From: CAIQJJ01 sp964606085
Lineage (GTDB): Bacteria > Chloroflexota > Anaerolineae > Anaerolineales > UBA4823
Assembly (NCBI GenBank): GCA_964606085.1
Contig: CAZSFD010000001.1
Span: 62,001 to 126,000, forward strand
Length of the DNA: 64,000 nt
Reading direction: 5' to 3'
Shown: positions 25,834 through 34,248 of the stretch, in pieces
Numbering within the stretch: position 1 is the first letter of the stretch
Layout: each line of letters opens with the position of its first letter
Notes under the pieces: model-generated
The model's input: the letters and a program-made list of their open reading frames with translations, nothing else
The model's database searches: none
What the model was told of the DNA's origin: nothing
Made by a program: the position numbers and the translations under genes

Positions 25834-27170
25834 AATAATCCGAGAACAACTGGTAGCAATTGCTTCTTGCGCGAGACGATGTCGGCGGCCTGGCGGGTGG
25901 CATCGGGCAGGCGCGGGTAGGGCAGGTCGTCGAGGGCGGGGGGCGGGTTGGCGAGCAGCAGACGGCTGGTGTTGTCTACCACGTCGGTGACCATGAGCAT
26001 GGCGAAATCGAGGCCGCGGCGTTCGCGCAGGGCTTCGAGGGCGGTGAGCAGGGCGGCGCGGTGCTCGTCGAGTTGCAGCAGGTCAGTCACTTCGACCTGG
26101 GCGATGGCGAATTTCAGCCCGCCGGCTTCGTAGAGCTTGAGGTCGGTGCTGACGATTTCTTCGGGGCTGCGCGTGGCCAGGCCAGAACCAGCCCGGATGA
26201 CCTGTCCGCCGTAGGAGGCCACGCTTTCGCCGGCCAGCGGCCCATTGCGCACGAAGGCCCAGCGCGCCAGGCGTTCGGCGGCGCGTTGGTCGCGCTCGGT
26301 GGTGGTGGGCGAGGTGAGGATGAGCGTGTCGGAGAGCAGGCCGGCCAGCAGCACGCCGGCGATCTGCGGCGGGGCGCTCAGGCCCACGTTTTCGATGCGC
26401 TCTGAAACGAGCGTGCTGGTGCTGCCGACGATATCTACGGTGAACTTGATCGGCACGTGGGTGGCGCGGTTGCCCAGGCGGTGATGATCGAGAATCTCGA
26501 TCACCTCGGCTTCTTCGAGGGCGCTGACGGCCTGGCCTGGCTCGTTGTGGTCTACCAAAATCAGGCGCAGACGCGGCGGGTTGAGGGCATCGCGCTGAGT
26601 CGCCACGCCGATGTACGCACCCTTTTCATCCACGATCAGAAAATCATCGTGGTCTTCGCGCAAGATGCGATTGAGCAAATCGCGGATGCGCGCGGCAGAT
26701 TGAAAGCGCGGGGCGTGCGTGTCGCAGGCATCGCGGCAGGGCAGATCGAGGATTTCGCCGATCTTCATCTCCTGGCGGCGCGGGTGCGGGCCGACCAGCC
26801 GCGAGAAGAAGGCAAACAGGCTGGGCCCGGTGATCAGGCCGAAGGGCGTGCCATCTTCGTTGACGATGGGGGCCACGCCGCCGGTGCGGCTGGCTACCGC
26901 CCAGGCGTCACGCAGGGGGCTGTCGGGCAGGGTGGTATCGAGGCGGCGCGTAACCGCCTGGAAGCGCGGCGAGGCGTCGTTGAGCAGCACGGGCGGTTCG
27001 AGGTCGAGACGCTTCAAAATCCACGCCGTCTGTGGGTTAATCGCCCCGGCGCGGGCGGCAATGGCGTTTGCGCCGTCGCGTTCACGCAGCAGCCAGGCAT
27101 AGCCCAGGGCAGAGGCGATGGAATCGGTATCGGGGTTGACGTGTCCGGTGACGTAGAGGGGGGATTCCAT
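25824..27170 (-). CDS. Family II inorganic pyrophosphatase with CBS domains
   Basis: The 448-residue protein has the DHH-family metal motifs: H10, D14 and D16 in GHVNPDTDS, VDHNE, and ILDHHRLGN near 228. A DHHA2 domain lies at the C-terminus with a SRKKQLLP motif. Between the N-terminal motif and the central motifs is a CBS pair (about 65-215), as in CBS-pyrophosphatases controlled by adenine nucleotides. The DRTGG domain of some clostridial forms is missing, consistent with the length. Its ATG shares one base with the stop of the cyclase gene, so pyrophosphate-producing and pyrophosphate-removing enzymes are co-translated. Confidence 0.92.
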   Translation of the reverse strand: MESPLYVTGHVNPDTDSIASALGYAWLLRERDGANAIAARAGAINPQTAWILKRLDLEPPVLLNDASPRFQAVTRRLDTTLPDSPLRDAWAVASRTGGVAPIVNEDGTPFGLITGPSLFAFFSRLVGPHPRRQEMKIGEILDLPCRDACDTHAPRFQSAARIRDLLNRILREDHDDFLIVDEKGAYIGVATQRDALNPPRLRLILVDHNEPGQAVSALEEAEVIEILDHHRLGNRATHVPIKFTVDIVGSTSTLVSERIENVGLSAPPQIAGVLLAGLLSDTLILTSPTTTERDQRAAERLARWAFVRNGPLAGESVASYGGQVIRAGSGLATRSPEEIVSTDLKLYEAGGLKFAIAQVEVTDLLQLDEHRAALLTALEALRERRGLDFAMLMVTDVVDNTSRLLLANPPPALDDLPYPRLPDATRQAADIVSRKKQLLPVVLGLLES

Positions 27171-29236
27171 TAATCTCCAGGTTCTTTGGCTTTCTTTTTG
27201 AGTTCGACGGCCTTATTGGTCAACGCCAGGGCTTCACGGGTGCCGCCGCGCCCGCGTGAAAGGTGGGCGGCCTGTTCGTATTGACGGGCGGCTTCGCGGT
27301 AAGCCCCGGCCAGCTCGAAATGTTCGGCAGCCATGACGATGAAATCCAGTTCGGGGTGGGTTGCCAGCCAGCGCGCTACCGCCAGGTGATATTGCGGCAG
27401 ATATTTGTTGGGGATCAGACTGTAGGCCACGTCGCGCAGGAGACTATGCTTGAAAATGTATTCCTGTTCGTTGGAAAAGCTGCTGCTGGCACGCGGAAAG
27501 GCTAGTTCGGCGCGCACCAGATGGCGCAGGCTGTCTTGAATCAGGCGTTCGGCCACTGCCGAAGGGGCCGAGGCCAACAAGCCCGTCCCCCCGGGTGCGG
27601 AGGCGCGCACCTCAGCCGCCAACGCGCCCACCCAAAAGACGCGTCCCACCACCGAGGCCAGCAGGGCAATGGCACGCGCTTCGCGGGGCAAATCGTCGAG
27701 GCGGGCTTGCAGCATGGCGCGCAGCGATTCGGGGGGGTGAGATTGCAAAGCGGCCAATTGCGCTTCTGCTGCATGGTGTTCGAAGCCGCTTTTGAGCAGG
27801 TTTTTAACCATCTCCTCGAGGAAATAGGGAATACCTTCGCAACGTTCGGCCAATTCGGTCAACACAGCCGACGAAAAGTGGCGCAGATCGGGGTAGGCCG
27901 CGGCGACCGTTTCGGGCGTGAAGGCTACCGCCTGGAGTGGGATACGCTGCGCCAGGTTGGTGAGCGCCAAAGCGGGGCCGCTCTGACGGGTGAAATCGTC
28001 GCGGGCGGCGGCCAGCACCAGCAATGCCGGGCGCGCCTCGGCAGATTCGAACAAGAAACTCAGCAATTCCAGGCTGCTGCGGTCGGCCCATTGCAAATCG
28101 TCGAACCACAAAATGACCGGGCGCAAGATGGTGAGGCGTTGGAAGAGTTCGCGCGTCAACTCGAAGGCGCGCCGAATGCGCGTGGGGGCATCGGGGTAGC
28201 GCGCCAAATAGCGGCTTTCGGGCCATTCCAGGCCACACAGGTTGCCAATCAGGTGCGCTGCTTCCAGCGGCGACGACATGCTGAGTTGTTTGCCCCACAA
28301 GCGACTGGTCTCGCGGATAAATTTCTCACGGGCAACCTCGGCATCATCTTCGTTGGTGATGCCGAACCAGTTGTACCACAGGCTTTTCCACAGATAAAAC
28401 GGGATGCGTTCGGCCTGGGCCAGGGCGCGGGCGTTGCCGATGGAGATCAGGGGGTTACTGACTTCGATTTGGCTGGTGAACTCCATCAGCAAACGCGATT
28501 TGCCCAGGCCCGCCTCGCCCGTCACCAGCGCCATGCTGGGCGCGGCGTTCTCCTGAAAAGTGCGGAAAATTTTCCCCAACTGCTCCAACTCAACCTCGCG
28601 GCCGACCATGTGGGTGGCCAGCCCTTCGCCGCTGCGGTAACGCCCCCGCCCGCCCGAAGGCGCTGCCCCTTCCACCACAAAAGCTTCCACAGGTTCGGTT
28701 TTGCCGCGCAAAGTCATCGGCGAAAGGCGGCGGACGCGAAAGGCGCCGCGCACCAGGCGAAAGGTGCTTTCACCGATCACCACCGTGCCGGGGTCGGCGG
28801 TTTGCTCGAAGCGGCTGGCGACATTGACCGTATCGCCGATGACGGTGTATTCGTCGCGGCTGCCCAGGTAGCCGGCAAAAACCGGGCCAGAGTTGATGCC
28901 AATGCGCAGTTGCAGTTGTGTGGCCCCCGTGACGATGGAATTGAGCGCCAGTTCTTTGAGGGCAGCCTGCAAATCCAGGGCTGCGGTTACGGCCTGTTCG
29001 GCGTCGTTATCGCCGGCGAAGGGTGCGCCCCACACCGCCATCACGCCATCGCCCATGTGCTTGTCTATGTAGCCGCCGTAGGCCTCGATCACGGCATCCA
29101 GGCGCTTCCAGATGCTCTTGATCAGGTCGCTGACGGTTTCATAGTCTAGCTGCTCGGCCAGGGTGGTAAAGCCATGCACATCGGCGAACAGGACGGTGGC
29201 CAGGCGGCGTTCTTCGGGGTAGCGCGGCGTGTTCAT
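27170..29236 (-). CDS. Class III adenylate cyclase fused to AAA ATPase
   Basis: ATG at 29236 (MNTPRYPEE) overlaps the HEPN stop (ATGA) and has GGATGGGGA ahead; an ATG five codons earlier is less likely. Residues 8-190 form a cyclase domain with metal-binding D19 (LFADVHGF) and the Asp of MGDGVMAVWG. The purine-selecting Lys (YIDKHMGD) and Asp (IGDTVN) and the transition-state Asn and Arg (NVASRF) are also present. It therefore looks complete and ATP-specific. A STAND-like ATPase follows: Walker A GEAGLGKS near 240 and Walker B LWFDDLQWAD near 375. Helical repeats form the tail. Cytosolic, 688 residues. The regulating signal is not visible. Confidence 0.9.
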   Translation of the reverse strand: MNTPRYPEERRLATVLFADVHGFTTLAEQLDYETVSDLIKSIWKRLDAVIEAYGGYIDKHMGDGVMAVWGAPFAGDNDAEQAVTAALDLQAALKELALNSIVTGATQLQLRIGINSGPVFAGYLGSRDEYTVIGDTVNVASRFEQTADPGTVVIGESTFRLVRGAFRVRRLSPMTLRGKTEPVEAFVVEGAAPSGGRGRYRSGEGLATHMVGREVELEQLGKIFRTFQENAAPSMALVTGEAGLGKSRLLMEFTSQIEVSNPLISIGNARALAQAERIPFYLWKSLWYNWFGITNEDDAEVAREKFIRETSRLWGKQLSMSSPLEAAHLIGNLCGLEWPESRYLARYPDAPTRIRRAFELTRELFQRLTILRPVILWFDDLQWADRSSLELLSFLFESAEARPALLVLAAARDDFTRQSGPALALTNLAQRIPLQAVAFTPETVAAAYPDLRHFSSAVLTELAERCEGIPYFLEEMVKNLLKSGFEHHAAEAQLAALQSHPPESLRAMLQARLDDLPREARAIALLASVVGRVFWVGALAAEVRASAPGGTGLLASAPSAVAERLIQDSLRHLVRAELAFPRASSSFSNEQEYIFKHSLLRDVAYSLIPNKYLPQYHLAVARWLATHPELDFIVMAAEHFELAGAYREAARQYEQAAHLSRGRGGTREALALTNKAVELKKKAKEPGD

Positions 29237-29616
29237 GCAATCCCCATCCATTTGCGGGCAAATTTACGCACCACCCTGGCAATTTCGAGCGCTGCGCGGG
29301 CTTCTTCCAAGAGCGGTTCTTCACCCGGATAACGTGTAGTTACGGCATAACCCGCTAATTGCGCCAAAAACGTTTCAGAAAAGGGGGTATAAACGCCATT
29401 TTGCAGGCAAAGCGTGTTGAGATGGAGCAGGTCATGTGTCTTGGGGAACACGGCCTGCCGCTTCAAAAGCATAGCTTTCAGGTATTTTTCTGCACATTGC
29501 TGGCTATGAAAACATGCTGTAACCAACCGTGGCCTTTGCGCACGTAAAGCCGATCTCGCTGTGGCAAAATCTTCTTCAGCATAATCAGCCCAGGCCAGGG
29601 GATCATCTTCTCTCAT
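29233..29616 (-). CDS. HEPN domain protein
   Basis: The 127-residue helical protein has the PF05168-type pattern ACFHSQQCAEKYLKAMLL, KTHDLLHL and TRYPG. The RNase motif RX4HXY of HepT is not visible, so it may be a nucleotidyltransferase partner rather than an active toxin. It overlaps the upstream nucleotidyltransferase by 14 bases and the downstream cyclase by 4. This is the second HEPN/MNT pair in the operon and differs from the HepT/MntA pair at 24 kb. Confidence 0.85.
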   Translation of the reverse strand: MREDDPLAWADYAEEDFATARSALRAQRPRLVTACFHSQQCAEKYLKAMLLKRQAVFPKTHDLLHLNTLCLQNGVYTPFSETFLAQLAGYAVTTRYPGEEPLLEEARAALEIARVVRKFARKWMGIA

Positions 29617-29968
29617 ACAGAATTTTCCCTTTGCTCAGAATTTCACGCAAGAAAAAACTATGCTGTAATCGCTCGTGTACTTCTTCTGGCGTGTGGACGA
29701 TCAAATCTATCGGGAACCAACGCGGCAACAGCGCCAAAGCGACTTTAAGGTAGCGCTCGCGATGCGTTGCGCCTGCTTCCTGCGGTAAGATCACCAACAA
29801 ATCCACATCACTATCTGGTGTAGGATGACCATACGCATACGACCCAAAGAGGACGATCTTTTCTGGGTTGGCTTCGCGGATGAGTTTTTCGATTGCTGCC
29901 GGGAGCGTTTCAGCGATGGATGGTAGACCGCGTGGGGTGATATTGGGGAGTGCTGGAACAGTGAGCAT
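29603..29968 (-). CDS. Minimal nucleotidyltransferase (MNT) partner of HEPN
   Basis: The start at 29968 (MLTVPALPNITPRG) is chosen because the longer frame only runs antisense-like through the molybdenum subunit gene. The 121-residue protein has the canonical GSX10DXD motif: G42-S43 then D54 and D56 in LFGSYAYGHPTPDSDVDLLV. It starts 10 bp after the hydroxylase stop. It likely forms a module with the overlapping HEPN protein. Confidence 0.85.
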   Translation of the reverse strand: MLTVPALPNITPRGLPSIAETLPAAIEKLIREANPEKIVLFGSYAYGHPTPDSDVDLLVILPQEAGATHRERYLKVALALLPRWFPIDLIVHTPEEVHERLQHSFFLREILSKGKILYERR

Positions 29969-29978
29969 CGCTTTAATT

Positions 29979-32900
29979 CTACCTATTGATAGCCCGCCAA
30001 ACCTTCTCCGGCGTGATCGGATTTTCATCCACATCCACGCCCACGGCATCGAACACGGCGTTCGCCACTGCCGGGGCCACGCCATCCATGGGGATTTCAG
30101 CCACGGCTTTGACGCCAAAGGGGTGACTCGGCTCGAAAGTTTCGACGAAGATGGCTTCCAGTTCGGGCATTTCATCGGCACGGAAGATGTGGTAATCACG
30201 GAAATCGCGCTCGCGGGCGCGGCCCAATTCATCATACACCATTTCTTCACAGATTGCATAGCCCAGGGCCTGCGTCATGCCGCCTTCGATCTGCCCGGAG
30301 GCCGGCTGCGGGTTGACGATGACGCCCGCATCCACCGCCATCACCAGCTTATCCACCGTCACCATGCCGGTTGCGGTATCCACGGTCACTTCGGCAAACT
30401 GGGCGGCAAACGGCGGCGGCGAAACCGGCGAGTAGAACGAAGCCACGCCCATGATCTGCTCCTGGTCGGTATGGTGCAGGGCATCGAGGGCTACTTCGGC
30501 GAGGGAGACGGAGCGGCCGTCGGGGGCGATAGCGCGGCGGTGGAAAAGGTGAATTTCGGCAGGGGTGAAGGGGTGATCAGGTGACAGGGTGAGCATCCTT
30601 GCGGCGCGCGCCTTGATGCGCTCGGCCACCTGCTGCGCCGCCTTGACCACAGCCGCCCCGGAGACGTAGGTGGTGGACGAGGCATAGGCGCCCTTGTCGA
30701 AGGGGGTGAAATCGGTATCTGACGAATACACCAGAATATCTTCCAGCGGCACGCCCAGCACTTCGGCGGCCATCTGGCCCAGCACGGTATCCGAGCCGGT
30801 GCCCAGGTCGGTGGCGCCGATCAGCAGGTTAAACGATCCATCATCATTCATCTTGATCGACGCGCCGCCCATATCGAGATAGGGAATGGCCGTGCCTTGC
30901 ATGACGAGGGCGACACCGATCCCTTTGCGAGTCGAAGGTCGAAGAGCCTGCCCTGAGCCTGCCGAAGGGTCAAAGGTCGAGGCTGTTGACTTTCGACTTT
31001 CGACTTTCGACTGATGACGCCATTCATCGTTCCCAACCTTCGAGTCCCACCCTATCGCCGCCCGCCCCTGCCGTACGCACTCTTCCAGGCCGCAGGTTTC
31101 AATCGTTTCGGGGTGCGGTTCGCGGCCCTCGCTCCAGGCGGTGCTGAAAGGGTGATATTCACCGGCGCGCAGGGCGTTCTTCAGGCGGAAATCGAGCGGG
31201 TCGAAGCCCATCTGGCGGGCGATCTTTTCCATCTGGCGTTCTACCGCCCAAAAGCCTTGCGGCACGCCGTAGCCGCGGAAAGCTCCCGAGGGCGGGGTGT
31301 TGGTGTACACCACATCCGCGTGGAAACGGATATTGGGCGATTGGCGGTAGGGGCCGTCGCCCACGTAAAGGGCCATGGCCTTGTGGCCGGTGTTGCCGGT
31401 GACGGTGAGGGCGTGACAGCCATACGCGCCGGTGTCCGAAAGGACGCGCATCTCATTGGCGGTGATCGTGCCGTCGTTTTTGACGCCCGTTTTCATCCAG
31501 ATGCGCATGGGATGGCGCGAGCGGGCGGCGATGAACTCTTCTTCGCGAGTGTATTCGTACAGCACCGGGCGGCCAGTGGCCAACGTCAGGTGGGCGGCCA
31601 CGTCTTCCATCAAAATTTCCTGTTTGCCGCCAAAGCCGCCGCCGATGCGCGGTTTGATCACGCGGATGCGCTTGATCGGCAGGCCCAACACCGCGGCCAG
31701 AATCCGCCGGGCGTGGAAGGGCACCTGAGTCGAAGTACGGATCACCAACCGGTCATCTTCATCCCAATACGTCAGGCAGACGTGCGGCTCGATGTGCGCT
31801 TGCTGCACCTTCGGCACGGCATATTCGCCCTCGAAGATGCGGTCGGCCTCGGCAAAGCCCTTTTCCACATCCCCGATGTCAATGCGAATTTCGGCAGCCA
31901 GGTTGCGCGCCGGGTCGGAATCGGCGAAATTGACGTATTCGGGTTCATCATGGAGAATCGGCGCGCCGGGCGTCATGGCCTGCTTAGGGTCGAGCAGGAT
32001 TGGCAGGATTTCGTAGTCCACCTGGATCAGCCCCAGGGCCTTTTCGGCAATCTCGGGGGTTTCGGCGGCGACGAAAGCCACGCGGTCACCCACGAAACGC
32101 ACTTTGCTGTCGAGCGAAAAGCTATCCAGCGGGCCGGGAATGGGGTCCGACTGCCCGGCGGTGGAGTAGACGACGCGCGGCACATCCTGCCAGGTGAGCA
32201 CCGCAGCCACGCCAGACAGGGCACGCGCCGCCGCAGCGTCTATGTGCGTGATGCGGGCGTGGGCGTGCGGCGAGTGCAGCACTTTTGCGTGCAGCATCCC
32301 GCGCATCTCCAGATCGGCGGCGAAGGCCGGTTTGCCCTGGGCCAATTTGACGGCGTCCACCTTTTTTTCGGGCTTGCCCACCACCTGGCGGAGGTCAGCG
32401 GTGGGGGTGAGAGTGAGTTTGGGACGGGTAAGGGTTAAGGTATTCGGTTGCCCGGTGTCTGGTGAAAGCGTGTCAGGGATCAGCAGGTTATCTGGTGACC
32501 CGTACGCGATTGGGATTGGCTGGTCTGCTCCTGGGTTATCTTGTCCCTGGCACGCTCTTTTCACCGCTTCCACCGGCTTTTTATACCCCGTGCAGCGGCA
32601 CAACACGCCGGCGATGGCCTGGCGGATTTCGGCTTCACTGGGGTTGGGGTTCTTCTCAAGCAAGGCTTTGGCTGCCAGGATTTGGGCCGGGGTGCAGTAG
32701 CCGCACTGGATGGCACCGGTGGCGATGAAGGCTTGTTGCAGAGCGTGTAACGTGATTGCGTGATTGGGGCCGGGATAGGGGGCGAGGGCTTCGATGGTCT
32801 CGATGGTGTGGCCTTCGGCCTGGGCGGCCAGCAGCAGCCCGGCGTTGACGGGGCGGCCATCCAGCAGCACGGTGTCGGCGCCTGAAAGGCCGTGTTCATC

Positions 32901-33011
32901 GCCAAATTTGACGCCGAAGCATCCCAGGCGGCGCAGGGCAGAGAGCAGCGTTTCGCCCGGTAGTGCGCTGATTTCTTGTAGCGAGCCGTTCAGTTGGAGT
33001 TTCAAGTTCAT
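29979..33011 (-). CDS. XdhD-like molybdenum hydroxylase catalytic subunit with partly disabled 2Fe-2S domain
   Basis: The protein has 1010 residues; GGAGG precedes the ATG. Residues 1-150 are a CoxS-type domain. The four cysteines of the ferredoxin-like cluster are replaced (D38, S43, D46, G58 in GDEHGLSGAD and VNAGLLLAAQ). The second cluster is kept (C103, C106, C138, C140). Residues about 215-1005 are the molybdopterin domain, with GGGFGGKQEILMEDV, EYTREEEFI, GYGVPQGFW, ATDLGTGSDTV and a final AEIPMDGVAPAVANA. From memory these match E. coli XdhD best, which has also lost cluster-I cysteines. XdhD-type enzymes are linked to purine or selenate metabolism; the substrate here is unproven. Residues about 664-694 are a repeat-encoded insertion. 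Confidence 0.9.
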   Translation of the reverse strand: MNLKLQLNGSLQEISALPGETLLSALRRLGCFGVKFGDEHGLSGADTVLLDGRPVNAGLLLAAQAEGHTIETIEALAPYPGPNHAITLHALQQAFIATGAIQCGYCTPAQILAAKALLEKNPNPSEAEIRQAIAGVLCRCTGYKKPVEAVKRACQGQDNPGADQPIPIAYGSPDNLLIPDTLSPDTGQPNTLTLTRPKLTLTPTADLRQVVGKPEKKVDAVKLAQGKPAFAADLEMRGMLHAKVLHSPHAHARITHIDAAAARALSGVAAVLTWQDVPRVVYSTAGQSDPIPGPLDSFSLDSKVRFVGDRVAFVAAETPEIAEKALGLIQVDYEILPILLDPKQAMTPGAPILHDEPEYVNFADSDPARNLAAEIRIDIGDVEKGFAEADRIFEGEYAVPKVQQAHIEPHVCLTYWDEDDRLVIRTSTQVPFHARRILAAVLGLPIKRIRVIKPRIGGGFGGKQEILMEDVAAHLTLATGRPVLYEYTREEEFIAARSRHPMRIWMKTGVKNDGTITANEMRVLSDTGAYGCHALTVTGNTGHKAMALYVGDGPYRQSPNIRFHADVVYTNTPPSGAFRGYGVPQGFWAVERQMEKIARQMGFDPLDFRLKNALRAGEYHPFSTAWSEGREPHPETIETCGLEECVRQGRAAIGWDSKVGNDEWRHQSKVESRKSTASTFDPSAGSGQALRPSTRKGIGVALVMQGTAIPYLDMGGASIKMNDDGSFNLLIGATDLGTGSDTVLGQMAAEVLGVPLEDILVYSSDTDFTPFDKGAYASSTTYVSGAAVVKAAQQVAERIKARAARMLTLSPDHPFTPAEIHLFHRRAIAPDGRSVSLAEVALDALHHTDQEQIMGVASFYSPVSPPPFAAQFAEVTVDTATGMVTVDKLVMAVDAGVIVNPQPASGQIEGGMTQALGYAICEEMVYDELGRARERDFRDYHIFRADEMPELEAIFVETFEPSHPFGVKAVAEIPMDGVAPAVANAVFDAVGVDVDENPITPEKVWRAINR
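30561..30595. repeat. Short heptamer array in the hydroxylase gene
   Basis: Five 7-bp units (aggggtg, aaggggt, gatcagg, tgacagg, gtgagca) encode the segment MLTLSPDHPFTP on the minus strand. It is weaker than the arrays at 30929 and 25729. Confidence 0.45.
30929..31019. repeat. Inverted heptamer array inserted in the hydroxylase gene
   Basis: Thirteen consecutive 7-bp units: gagtcga, aggtcga, agagcct, gccctga, gcctgcc, gaagggt, caaaggt, cgaggct, gttgact, ttcgact three times, gatgacg. The TCGA-rich left end and TTCGACT right end are approximate reverse complements. On the minus strand it encodes about 28-30 residues including FDPSAGSGQALRPST, placed between NDEWRH and RKGIGVALVM. From memory, the equivalent E. 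coli XdhD segments are directly joined. Confidence 0.85.
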
Positions 33012-33196
33012 AGCAACCTCCGACTACTTGTCATGGTTTCTGATATAAATATTATCGCACAAACATAGATCGGGCGGCTCGGATGAATCCCTTGAAGAAC
33101 CGCCTGGGTGCAAGTTCATCCGGCGAAAAAGGCTTTCAAACACGAATGCCACGTGCATTCGCAGGACGCTATTCACAGATTACCACGAAAATGGGT

Positions 33197-34225
33197 TTAT
33201 TCGTCAGCAGCCACCAGTTGTTTGCGCAGCAGGCCTGTCGCCAGGAATGGTTCAAATTGCTTTGCCAGCCAGGCCAGGTGCTTTTTGAGATGTTCTCGCT
33301 GGTGGTGGGCTACCCAATTTGTCACCCACAGCATACGCCCGGAGCGGAATAAATCTACCTCGCCGGAGTAAGCCTCGGGCCAGGGCAGCCGGCTTTCGTA
33401 GCCACGGCGAAAGGCAGCTTGCAATGGCTCGAAGGCGTCGGGGGGCGTGTCATCCATCAGGTCTTGCAAGGCCATGGCAATATCTTGCACGGGGTAGCCC
33501 CAGACGGTGTCTTCAAAATCGAGGGGATATAGGCGGCCTTTGTGGAGGTGGATGTTATCGTGCCACAGGTCGTGGTGGATAACGCGCAGCCCTGGCGAGG
33601 CGTACAAGCGGACGTAAGCCTCGTCCACGCGCTGCTGCACCTGTTCGATCACGGTGCGTGCGGCAGGGTCTACGCCTTCCCAGGCGGCGGGGTCGCTCCA
33701 GAGGGCCTCGGGTTCGTCGCGGGCCAGGATACGATCCATTTTGCGGGTGGTAAAACCGGGCGGCGGGGTGAAGGTGGCCGAAAAAGCGTGCATCCGAGCA
33801 AAAAGCTGACCCATCTTTTCCAGGTTGGCGGGGGTGAGGTGCTGGCCCAACCGCCGGCCCGGAATCCACGACATCAGCACGCAGCGAGCCGATGCCCCTG
33901 GCACGCTGGCTTCGATCAGGAACTCGCCGTCGCGGGCGGGGATCGAGCGCGGCGCGCCGATGTCAGTTTGCGCGGCCAGGGCGTTCAACCAGGTAATTTC
34001 GGAGCGAATGTCGGTTTCGGTGCGCCAGCCGGGCGCGCACAGGCGCAAAACGTGCGCCGCCCCGGTGCTTGTTCGCACGCGGAACAAGGCATTGGTGAAC
34101 ATCCCCAATACCTGCACGGCTGCAATTTGCAGATCATAGTGCTGCAAGGCCGCCACAGCGAGTTGGCGCAGGCGGCGTGTGCGGCCGCGCGCGGTCAGAC
34201 TTTCAAAGGGTTTTTGTGTCGTCAT
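33197..34225 (-). CDS. Aminoglycoside-phosphotransferase-fold kinase
   Basis: Start at 34225 (MTTQKPFESLTARG). The 342-residue protein has the APH/choline-kinase fold. The catalytic loop HHDLWHDNIHL near 218 (H-D-x4-N) and the metal-binding PLDFEDTVWG are intact, and an N-lobe with a VLRL strand and an E in the C-helix region is visible. Resistance is not implied: such proteins often phosphorylate sugars, homoserine or small alcohols. It lies alone between the hydroxylase operon and a DinB remnant on the same strand. Confidence 0.82.
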   Translation of the reverse strand: MTTQKPFESLTARGRTRRLRQLAVAALQHYDLQIAAVQVLGMFTNALFRVRTSTGAAHVLRLCAPGWRTETDIRSEITWLNALAAQTDIGAPRSIPARDGEFLIEASVPGASARCVLMSWIPGRRLGQHLTPANLEKMGQLFARMHAFSATFTPPPGFTTRKMDRILARDEPEALWSDPAAWEGVDPAARTVIEQVQQRVDEAYVRLYASPGLRVIHHDLWHDNIHLHKGRLYPLDFEDTVWGYPVQDIAMALQDLMDDTPPDAFEPLQAAFRRGYESRLPWPEAYSGEVDLFRSGRMLWVTNWVAHHQREHLKKHLAWLAKQFEPFLATGLLRKQLVAADE

Positions 34226-34248
34226 AAGGGTGTGATTATCCCGGTGAA

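Noticed and set aside
27521..29149. A 542-codon frame antisense to the cyclase-AAA gene
   Set aside because: The sense strand encodes an unmistakable cyclase and ATPase; the antisense product is rich in Gly/Gln/Arg without motifs.
33197..34225. Aminoglycoside resistance gene
   Set aside because: The fold is APH-like, but the family mostly contains metabolic kinases and nothing here identifies an antibiotic substrate.
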